Positions 23,186 through 32,626 of a DNA stretch of 64,000 nucleotides are shown here, piece after piece (within the stretch, counting starts at the first letter, position 1; each line of letters opens with the position of its first letter). The notes under the pieces were generated by a model. It was not told where the DNA came from, did no database searches, and worked only from the letters and a program-made list of their open reading frames with translations. This DNA is from Clarkia xantiana subsp. parviflora (taxonomy: Eukaryota > Streptophyta > Magnoliopsida > Myrtales > Onagraceae): contig JAPTYO010000012.1 of NCBI GenBank assembly GCA_036873135.1, forward strand, positions 12,098,090-12,162,089, in the 5' to 3' direction. A program made the translations under genes and the position numbers.

Positions 23186-24174
23186 CAATATATGTTTTTT
23201 TTTTTTTAATATTTGTATAATATGGTATATTCATCTTATATAAAAAATGTAATTTAATAATTAAAATGCAAGAAAAAAAGGTTTATAAACATAAAAATTG
23301 TTAAGAAACTTAATATTGTAAAATAAGAAGAATCATCATATATGTAGTTATCTCATCAAACTTGTTACTTTTTAATCAAATAAATTTGACATATCCACCG
23401 TTGTATTATTTTTTAATCTATTAGCATCGTCATTGTCAACAGAGTCAACTTCGAGTTTCGAAAATTTGAGCTAGACGGAGTTCTATCTCGGTAATTTTTA
23501 ATCGAGCCGAGCTTGACAGATAACCGACTTGACTTGACTTGGCTCGTTTACTCATAATAGAGTGTCGTCGAATACAATTATACAAATTATTTATTTTCTA
23601 GTTCATTATTTAGTGCATATATACTACCTTATACACATCAATATTTATATATATATATATATATATATATTATAAAAAAAACTATTTTTAGTAATCAATA
23701 TACTTTATATTAAAAAAATAATCAAGAATACACATTTCTGTAATGTTTATTTATTATTATTATATTATAATAATATAAATTTCTAATTTATTCAAAATTT
23801 ATATATTATATAAAATTATTTTTTTTTTCTTTGACAAATAAGATATTTATTTATACAACAAAAATGAATATTAAGTTTTATAGAGATGTAAATTTTTATG
23901 TAATTGCAATTTAGGGTTTATTTAAAAAAAAAATTAAAGATAAAAACATGACAAAACTACTTTTTCATAAAATGACTTTTAAAAAGCACCTAGATACTTT
24001 GGAAAAATATATTTTAAAAAAAATTTTGAAAAATAAAAATTGAACTTGTATTATCAAACGCTCCCATTCGGGATTTTCAGTAGGATAATAGTGTTAACCT
24101 ACTGAAAATCCTGCATGAGACTTTACTAATCAACAATCGATGCTTTTCAGGGAATTCGATTCAAATAAAATGTT
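23186..24174. other. AT-rich spacer between Copia-Y2 and Copia-X
   Basis: No gene is seen. It contains a GAGCCGAG-type fragment near 23440-23550 related to the hAT MITE at 13037, AT repeats at 23644-23672, and a short hairpin at 24071-24111 with arms GGATTTTCAGTAGG and CCTACTGAAAATCC. In the proposed ancestral order this spacer lay between the end of Copia-X and the start of Copia-Y2. Confidence 0.55.
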
Positions 24175-24179
24175 ATTAT

Positions 24180-24514
24180 TGACAAATTCTCTCAGGGAAG
24201 ATCAAAGGTTCACAGAATCGCCATGGCAGGGAAGAACCCTAGCAGAGCGAAAAAGAGAGAAAATGAGACAGAAGGTCGTGGGCTTTTTAGACTGAGTTCC
24301 TTCACTTGTCAGTCCTCCACCACAACTCCAAGTAACTAATATAATGTGTTCAAAATACACAACCGAAAAGAAGGAACCCAATCAGGCCAAGTTCAACAAA
24401 ACAAGACTAAGCCCAACAGAAGCAAAACAAATGGGTTGAACCAAACAAAACAACTAAATAACCAAAACCACAAGTTCAAGCTTGGAAGTCCACAACAAAG
24501 CCTAATTCTTCACA
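24180..24514 (-). repeat. 3' LTR of Copia-X
   Basis: A 335-bp LTR on the minus strand, from TGTGAAGAATTAGG at 24514 down to GAATTTGTCA at 24180. A polypurine tract (AAGCTTTGGGGGGAG on the minus strand, about 24515-24529) lies immediately upstream of it. The flank ATTAT (24175-24179) is the reverse complement of ATAAT before the plus-strand LTR at 16302. Confidence 0.9.
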
Positions 24515-24586
24515 CTCCCCCCAAAGCTTGAACTACCTCAGTTTCTTCAACTTCGCGTAGCTCCCTCTCTCCACGAAACAGGTTCT

Positions 24587-25834
24587 TCATCCCAGCAATC
24601 CTGAAAGATAAACAAGTTGTTCCCTACACAAAGGCTTCGTAAACAAATCAGCCAATTGATCACCAATTTTCACATAACTAAACTTAATGGTGCCATCAAG
24701 CAACTTTCCCCTAATAATATGACAATCTATCTCAATATGCTTCGTCCTCTCATGAAAAACTGGGTTGGTTGCAATCTGTATTGCTGGCTTGTTATCACAG
24801 TGCAATACAGTTGCATCCTTTTGCAAAACACCCAATTCATTCAAAAGACTTCGAAGCCAAATAATTTCTTTCAAACGAATACTTCTATAATCTGCCTCAG
24901 CAGAAGATGTTGAAACAAATGTTTGTTTCTTCACCTTCCATGAGAAAAGAGACTCACCCAACAAAGCAACATACCCTGAAACTGACCTCCTTGTCTCAGT
25001 ACAGCCCCCCTCGCCCCTCTCCCCCCCCCTCCCTCCCCCCCAATATGAGTCACAATAACCAACTAGGGTTGTACTAGACTTGGAGCTCAAGAAAATCCCC
25101 TTACCAGGTTCTGTCTTAACAAACCTGACAATTCTTAAGGCAGCATCTTAATGAGATCTCTTTTGTTCCTGCATATACTGACTAAGATGTCTAACAACAT
25201 AAGAAATGTCAGACCTGGTAATGATAAGATAGAGTAACTTCCCTATCAGTCTCCTATAAGAGAGCACATCATCTAAGGGTTTATCCAACTTGTTCAAATC
25301 CAAATGCTTGTCATCGAAAGTACTAGTCAGCTTGGCATTAACTTCCATAGGGGTATTAGAAACCTTACCACCTGATAGACCAACAGTGGATATCAATTCC
25401 TGAGCATACTTCCTCTGAGACATCACAATTCCACTAGTATTCCTTGCCAACTCAATACCTAAAAAATATCTCAATTCTCCAAGATCTTTCATCTTGAAGT
25501 TAGACTGCAAAATAGCTTTAAGATCAACTATAAGACTAGAACTGTTGCCACTTATAAGTAAATCATCCACATAAACAAGGAGAACAACAATCTGGTCACC
25601 CTCCTGTTTGGTAAACAATGAATAATCAAGCTTAGATCTCTTAAAACCTGCTTTAACTATAGAGTCACTAAGCTTGATATTCCATTGTCTGCTAGCTTGC
25701 TTAAGGCCATAGAGGGATTTATGTAATCGACAAACCAACTTTTCATTCCCCCCTTGATTAGTAAATCCCTCTGATAGAGTCATGTACACCTCCTCATCTA
25801 AATCTCCTTGTAAAAATACACTATAAACATCCAT
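24587..25834 (-). pseudogene. Copia-X reverse transcriptase and RNase H
   Basis: The RT segment (25834-25148) begins MDVYSVFLQGDLDEEVYMT, has KLVCRLHKSLYGLKQASRQW, and keeps the catalytic YVDD in VLLVYVDDLLISG. RNase H follows (25090-24587): VGYCDSYW, then a glycine/arginine insertion, CTETRRSVSGY, FVSTSSAEADYRS, VLHCDNKPAIQIATNP and HIEIDCHIIRGKL, ending DLFTKPL. The insertion is encoded by an expanded C-rich tract at 25004-25041. A stop separates RT from RNase H near 25148. Function: cDNA synthesis and RNA removal for the retrotransposon; here inactive. Confidence 0.9.
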
Positions 25835-26103
25835 CTAATAAAGGGGCCAAGAAAAAACAGAAGCAAGGAAGAGTACTACTCTGACAGTGTTCATCCTAAC
25901 CACTGGGAAGAATTTTTCATAATAATCAATTCCAATTTTTTGCTTATAGCCTTTAACAACTAGTCTAGCTTTATACCTTTCCAATGTCCCATCTGATTTG
26001 TATTTGAGTTTGTAAACCCATCTACAACCAGTTAGGACTTTACCTGAAGGGAGTGGGACTAAGTCTCAGGTCCCATTTTTCTCCAGGGCTGATATCTCCT
26101 CCT

Positions 26104-27976
26104 TCATTGCCTGAATCCATGAAGGATCTTTGATGCCTCAGAATAACTAGTGGGTTCAACCAACTCAGAGAAAGAAGTTAGATAACTCTGATAAGAATGA
26201 GAGACATTAGAATAAGAGATATAATGTTCAATAGGATAGGGAGTTGAAATATTTCCCTTCACAAAATCTTTACTCCAGATTGGAGGTTTTACAGCTCTCC
26301 CATGTCTAGTCACAGTTCTGTCAATAACAAGAGCATCAAAGTTGTCATCAGAGTTAGCTGGTAAATCATCATGTGACTCTACATCAGAGTTGTGAACCTC
26401 ATCATCTGTAGGTGGCAAAGGCATAGTCTCTATAGCATCATCATAATGTTCATCAACAATATTGTTAGCATCAGACTCAATAGGATTCTCAAAATTAGTA
26501 TAAAGATTAGAGTCATCATGTGAAGGAAAAAAAAAAATCTGGCATCTGATCAGGTTTGCTGTGTTCAAAAGGGAATTGGTCTCATGAAATTTAACATCTC
26601 TGCTAATAAAGAATTTTTTATTTTCCAAATCATAGAGTCTATATCCCTTTTGAACTTCTGAATAACCCATAAAAACATAGGGTATTGCCCTTGAAGCAAA
26701 CTTGTCACTCACCAAAAGCTGTTTTGCATAACATAGACAACCAAAAACTTTAAGATGATTAACCACATGTTTCTTCCCACTCAAAACCTAGGGGAGATTT
26801 TCCCTTTAGAATCTCAGTTGGCATTAAATTTATAAGATAACAAGCAGTTAAAATGCATTCCCCCAGAATATGTTTGGTATGAAAGCCTGTAATTTAAGAG
26901 CTCTAGCAACCTCAATGAGGTGTCTATGTTTGCATTCCACTCTATTATTTTGCTGAGGAGTATTGGGACAACTACTTTGATGGAGGATGCCTTTCTCACC
27001 AATTTTTTTTTAATATGATCACTGAAAAACCCTCATCCATTATCAGTACGAAAGCATTTAATGGTTCTAGAAATTTGATTTTCAATGAGAGCAATAAACC
27101 TTTTCAGAATGACAGAGACATCAGATTTAAATTGCAATAAGTGAATCCAAGTCACCCTTGTATGATCAGAAACCATAGTCAAGAAAAATATTTTATCATC
27201 ATGAGTTGGACAATGATAAGGCCCATACACATCACATTAAATCAAATCAAATGGTAAACTAGCTCTGGAATTTGAAAGAGGAAAAGAAGTTCTGGTGATC
27301 TTTGCCTTAGGACATATAGAAAAAGACTCTATGCATTCATTCTTATTTTTAGGAAGATTCAGATTGCTAATGTGTTGAAGTGTTTGGAAAGGAACATGTC
27401 CAAAACGAGCATGCCACAAAATGACTTTATTCTCTTCAGCACCAATAAAAGAAGATAAAGCAGCCAAGTTATCAAATTTGAAGAAGTATATACCTGAATG
27501 CTTATTACCAATCGCCAAGACCTTCCCACTTGAGAGGTCTTGCAGTATGGCAACATTTGGGTAAATATTTGCTTTGCAGTTCAAATCAGTGCTCAACTTA
27601 GAAACAGAAATCAGGTTATACTTGAAAGCGGGAGTATAAAGCACATCATGCAACTTTTTATCCTTATTCAAAAAAATGTTCCAATACCTTTAATATCAGA
27701 ATGATCATTATTTGGTAAGAGAACTTTAGAACCAGAGACTAGTCTATCCAGTTTTAACCAATAATTTCTATAGGTTATGTGATCTGTGGCACCACTGTCT
27801 AAAATCCAATAGTCTCTATCATAATGAAAAAATGAAAGAGAGGTGATACCAGAAGAATTGGCATGTGCATCTGTGGTATTTGTAGCAGCACCTACCACTG
27901 TTGCAGTCCTACCAAGGTTTCCCATCAATTGCAAGAGCTTCTCAAACTGCTCTGAGCTGAATGTCACATTCCCTTG
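26104..27976 (-). pseudogene. Copia-X protease, integrase and linker
   Basis: From 27976 downwards: the tail of gag (GNVTFSSEQFEKLLQLMGNL), protease (DYWILDSGATDHITYRNYW), the pre-integrase region (LHDVLYTPAFKYNLISVSKL, WHARFGHVPFQTL), integrase (YHCPTHDDKIFFLTMVSDHT, TIKCFRTDNG), the conserved HLKVFGCLCYAKQL, and the acidic linker before RT. Stops and frameshifts break it near 27235, 27020, 26800 and between 26104 and 25835. The gag start is absent here because it lies at 16902-17928 in the opposite orientation. Confidence 0.88.
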
Positions 27977-28338
27977 TGTTGGTATCAAAATGACGTGGCT
28001 TGAACTTCTGGTAATGGACTTCGAGATCTCGCCCGTGGCTAGCTCCTTTAGGTATCTGTGTCGACATCGAGGTGACTTAGTTTCCTTTAACTGCTTTGTG
28101 AAAGGTGAGGACCTGAAAATGGGTGGGGATGGCCCCTGATTCCACTCCAAAGCTTAAGTCAGTAATTGAATATAAGAGAATACTTTAAGAAGTATGTGAG
28201 TGTATTTAAATAATGAAAGTATCCCTATTTATAGGGGAAGTGTACCGACTTTGAATGGCGGCTACCCTCTTGGGAGGGTTTCTGTCCTGAGTCGGTGTCA
28301 ACAGGTGACAAGCAGGTCGCCGCCTCACCTTTCTAACA
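27977..28338 (-). repeat. 3' LTR fragment of Tat-T (inverted)
   Basis: The reverse complement of this stretch matches about 18288-18646. Shared landmarks are CACCGACTCAGGACAG near the truncated end, the TATAAATA-like box, AGGTCCTCGC and the terminal ACCAACA at 27977. The LTR's 5' half is missing. Directly beyond its intact end lies Copia-X protease, preserving a near-perfect target duplication (CAAGG against CAAGT). An open frame runs through this LTR into the Copia sequence, but that is chance. Confidence 0.88.
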
Positions 28339-28339
28339 T

Positions 28340-29905
28340 CTGTTGACGAAGCAGTAATGGTTCAGCAAGCGTTGGAAGGACCTCAAGCAAATGAATGGAG
28401 GAATGCAATGGAGAAAGAGATCTCATCAATGAAAGCCAATTCGGTATGGTATTTGCTTGATTTACCTACTAACCGTAGAGCCATAGGAGCAAAGTGGGTT
28501 CTTAAACTGAAACTTACTGCTGATGGAAAATTCGAGCGATTCAAAGCCCGACTTGTTGCGAAAGGATATACCCAACTTCACGGAGTGGAATTTGACGAAA
28601 CATACTCACCAACTGTGCGTTACACCACAATACGGGCCATTCTGGCCTTGGTTGCAAGTCTTGATCTCGAGCTGCACCAAATGGATGTTAAGACCGCATT
28701 CCTCCACGGAAACCTGGAGGAAGAGATCTACATGGAGCAACCAGAGAGTTTCATTACTCCTGGCAACGAACATAAAGTTTGTAAACTCCAAAGGTCCATT
28801 TACGGTCTCAAACAGCCGTCTCGGCAATGGTACCGCAGATTCCACGAGGAAATCGTAAGAAACAGATTTGTGAGGATCCGTGCGTGTATTACAAGACCTT
28901 CGGGTCTAAGTATGTCATCTTAACTTTATACGTGGACGACATACTCATTGCCGCAAACGACATGAGTTTTATGATCAAGTCAAAGTCCTGGTTGGCATCT
29001 GTATTTGAGATGAAGGACATGGGATAGGCCATGTACATCTTAGTCATTAAAATTGCTAGAGAACGGGCTACCTGGAAATTGTGTATGTCTCAAGAAGCTT
29101 ATATCAACAAACTGTTGAAAAGAATCAGATTACATGATGCCAAACCCGTGGATACGCCGGTGGTGTTTGGGTGCGCACTGTCAAAACGTGACGGCCCCAA
29201 GAACCTGGCGGAGCATGAACAGATGAAGGGTGCATAGTATTTAAGCATGGTTGGTAGTTTGATGTACGCCATGCAATGTACCCGCCCAGATATCTGTTAC
29301 GCCGCGAGCCTAGTAGCACGTTTCCAATCAGATCCTGGCTATCAACATTTAAAGGCTGTAAAACGAATAATTCGCTATCTGAAAGGTACTGCCGACTACG
29401 CGCTGTGCTATGAGGATAAAAAGTTATAATTGACCGGTTACAGTGACGCCGACCATGGTGGCGATCTGGATGATCGTAAGTCCATTACAGGGGGAGTGTT
29501 CCTCTATACTAATGCCACCATTTCATGGACGAGCAAGAAGCAAACCTGTGTCGCGCTGTCCAAAATGGAATCAGAATTAGTGGCTCTCTCTAAGAATGCA
29601 CAGGAAGCGGTCTGGCTCAAAAGCTTCTAACTGCACTACTTGGTGGTGATGTTGAGAATAAACCTGTGAAGGTCTTCTCTGATAGTCAAGCAGCCATTGC
29701 GGCAGTTAAGAAACCGAAGTACCATAGTAGGACCAAACATATTGATGTGAAATATTTCTATGCTAAATCTATGGTTTAAGACAATACAATCACTATGGAA
29801 TACTTGTCCACTGATAATATGTTAGCGGACCCATTAACTAAACCACTACGCAGGGAAATATTCGAAAAACATGTAAAATTGCTTGGATTGCGTCGGGTCT
29901 AGAAA
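28340..29905 (+). pseudogene. Copia-Y2 reverse transcriptase and RNase H
   Basis: It begins abruptly and then reads QALEGPQANEWRNAMEKEIS, the start of the RVT_2 domain. Next are IGAKWVLKLKLTADGKFERF, MDVKTAFLHGNLEEEIYMEQ, the catalytic LYVDDILIA (intact YVDD) at about 28929, TGYSDADHGGD and KVFSDSQAAIAAVKKPKYHS (RNase H), ending ADPLTKPL. Breaks include a frameshift around 28860-28920 and stops at about 29025, 29236, 29427, 29628 and 29777. The integrase end and linker that should precede RT are missing. Its 5' counterpart is the minus-strand gag-integrase at 20523-18866. Confidence 0.9.
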
Positions 29906-31037
29906 TGAAATGTATATGTGATAGCATTTTGATATTAGAAAGTTACATTTTGTAAGCGAAAGAATTGCAACTGAGTTTATGATCAATCGAGGTCATAATG
30001 TTTTGATTACATCAGATTTACGGTCTATAAACAAAGTCGTAGGAGGACGCAATCCTCTGCTAAACTATGTTGAATGTGGGTCTTACCTAGTCACACAGGT
30101 ACGGTCGTCTTGCGGTGGAGGGAGGCCTCCACCAAACAAGACTGGCTAAGAGTCATGGGGATAAACCTAATTAAGCAAGACGATTATCTAGTTTCGAAGT
30201 AACTCGACATGATCTTCGTTTTGCATATCTCCGTGATGAACTTCGTTCGGCATTTAACCACATTCTGGGCCTGATGAGAATATGCGATAGCATGATTGAC
30301 ATATCCCTTTCCTCTCAACCCAAAAGGTTCAGGTATGCTATCAACGCGTGCTTCATACTGCGCGTGCCACGTCCGACCACGGGGTCACAACTCGGTTGTG
30401 CTAGGAAGGAATCCTCGTGATTCTAGTGGGCACAAACTTCTTCACCTCGAGTGTGTGATTGATCCCAGGAGCCTTATGAAGAGGCACCTAAAGTATCCTC
30501 ACGGACTCAGAACTCATATCTAAGGTCAGGCTCAATGCTCGCTTCTTGGAGTACGAACGTAGTGCTGAACAAAAAAGGCCCAGTGACCACGTCTTTGGAA
30601 ACCGGTTGGGTATGACTAAGGATATGAGAAATGGGGATGGTCTAGTTCACCTGTAACTCACCGACTCTTGTATTCACTAGGTGGCCACCAACCGGATATT
30701 AGTTGAAGGTTGTGAATACTTGTACATATGCCTTGAAGAAGTGTTCCTAAGTGGAAAATAGGCAAATGGAGAATTATCAGTTGACCTAGGATACAGCGCG
30801 GTACAATATAAATGTTGTTTATAATATGTTGATTGGAGAAAAAGGAATCAACGTTCCGCGGGCGCTACAGTACTCCTAACAGATGAGTAGCACGATGCCC
30901 GTCGTATCCGCCGGTCGCACGGCAAACCTCGTATGAACTATTCGGAAGCAAGGAGCATATTAAATGAGAGAAATGTTGATGCGGATTTGGACGACAATAC
31001 ATCAACAGGCACCCTCCCATTCCGGCGAGTGGGAGCT
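29906..31037 (+). other. Copia-Y2 3' untranslated region
   Basis: About 1.1 kb conserved with 46330-47469 and, inverted, 50470-49364. It ends in the polypurine tract GGCGAGTGGGAGC (31025-31037) just before the LTR. It contains a 75-codon open frame (30296-30523) that also exists in copy Y4, but base differences between the two change amino acids more often than not, so I do not call it a gene. Confidence 0.75.
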
Positions 31038-31642
31038 GTAAGCATATGGTAATGGGCGCCGTAATTGGTAGCCCATAATATGTATAGTTTACCTAATGAA
31101 CTTGGGTAAATGTCACATTAGGGTAATTGGGCTAGACCCAAATCCCAATTGACATGGGAGGCCCAAAATTGGGCCTCCCCAATTACATAGGCCGGCCGAA
31201 ATTACTAGGTGGGGTAAAGTGGACTTTTTTCCACTTTACTCCTCCTATAAATAAAAGGTGTTAGGGGATTTTTAGGGTTAATCACTATTTCCTCATTAAA
31301 GTGTTTTAGAGAGAAAAAAAACCCTCAACCCCACACCATCTAATTTTCGGCCGAACCCAGCTTCTCCCAAAGGTGTGCCAATTTGCTTTCCAAGCAAACA
31401 CTTCAGAGATATGCCCCCGTGCCAAGAATCGATCAGAGGATTTGCTGTGGAGCTTGCACCACGTAGGGCTTCTCTAACAAGAACCTCTACGGGTCCCGAT
31501 CGGAGGATCGCGAACTCCCTCCAGAGAAGATCTTGAGTCTACGGATCATCCTAAGTATGTGTGAATCTTCCGCTGCGTAATTCTGATTACTAGAATGTAC
31601 CTTGTTTTAGTATCCGTGGTGATTACTCCCCTTAATCTATCA
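31038..31642 (+). repeat. 3' LTR of Copia-Y2
   Basis: A 605-bp LTR, TGTAAGCATATGGTAATGGG to AATCTATCA, with a TATA box (TATAAATA) at 31246-31253. It is followed by TGTTA (31643-31647), the target duplication matching TAACA at 23181-23185 in reverse complement. It points towards the 3' end of MLO-2, about 1 kb away. Confidence 0.92.
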
Positions 31643-31647
31643 TGTTA

Positions 31648-32626
31648 ACCATAAAATAATATATATAATACAATTTATTTAATATATAATTTTAAAATTA
31701 ATAACTAAATAGATAGTCAAAGTAGATTTTAAGTTAAATATATTACCAAACACATATTAGGGAAAAACTTTCAAACATTGATTGCATTATCTTAATCCAC
31801 TTTTAATAAAAAAATGACTTTAAGTACTACAAGTCCAAGAAATAAGTTAAAACACTCTATTTATGGGTTAATAACCAAACGATACCTGAACTTTGATTCG
31901 TCTACAAATCGATACACGAACTTTAAATTGTTTTTTTTAAACGTTTGCTACCTAAGTTTTCAATTTACGAGCAAATTGATACATCCGTTACATGTATATC
32001 AATTTGGAAAAAAAAATGAGTATGTTTCAGCCACGTGAGTTCTTTTGATGTGTACTGAATATGAATTGGAGAGTAGATTGGAAGAATTGTAGCGAAGCGC
32101 CTTCAATTGGATGTTTAATTTGACTTTCCCCAATTCCAACAGTGTCTTTCGATAGAACTTCCAATTGAATGTATTTCATTGCAATCTTTTCAATTTCTTA
32201 GCTAATCCATCTTGATACCCATCAAATACCTTATGTAGCCGGAACATGCTCATTTTTTTGTCCAATTTGACGTAAATTGTAAGAAAAATAGAAAAAAAAA
32301 TTCAAAAACTAGAAATTCAGATAAGTAATTTTATAAAATTAAAGTCCGGGTACCGATTTTTAATCAAGCGAAAGTTCGGATAGTGAAATATTAACCCTTA
32401 AAATACAATAAGATATGCTATGCAATTCACTTAAAATACAACCTAAGTCTAGAATGCAAATTAATTTACTCATGCTTTATTGTTTTAAAATAGACAATAT
32501 ATATATGCTTAACAAGAAAATTCAATATATATAGTATTAGAATTTAGAATGATTATTGAAACAACAAGTAAGATTTTTAATTTCCTCTTCTATTTGTGTT
32601 TTTATGATACAAACAACTATAATTTG
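31648..32626. other. Spacer between Copia-Y2 and MLO-2, possible poly(A) signal
   Basis: Besides the MITE at 31865-32397 the region is AT-rich without genes. TTTATT at 32476-32481 reads AATAAA in the MLO-2 direction, about 146 bp past its stop, and may be the poly(A) signal. Confidence 0.4.
31865..32397. mobile_element. MITE with GGGTTAATA termini
   Basis: The left end starts GGGTTAATAACCAAACGATA and the right end reads, reverse-complemented, GGGTTAATATTTCACTATCC. Both then carry sequence about a cited base value (CTGAACTTTGATT against CGAACTTTCGCTTGATT). The termini resemble those of the element at 2078-2609 but the TIRs are more diverged. I could not find a convincing target duplication. 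Probably Mutator-like, non-autonomous. Confidence 0.55.

Noticed and set aside
24071..24111. 14-bp hairpin GGATTTTCAGTAGG...CCTACTGAAAATCC as a terminator or microRNA precursor
   Set aside because: It is too short for a plant microRNA precursor and has no transcription context. It may be the remnant of a small MITE.
27668..28150. A 160-codon open frame spanning the Tat-T LTR and Copia-X protease, as a fusion gene
   Set aside because: It is a read-through of LTR sequence into gag-protease; the first half is LTR and not coding.
30296..30523. A 75-codon open frame in the Copia-Y2 3' UTR, also present in Copia-Y4 (50061-49834), as a possible extra gene
   Set aside because: Differences between the two copies are mostly amino-acid changing (about nine against two silent by eye) and the Y3 version is disrupted. 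That is not the pattern of a protein under selection.
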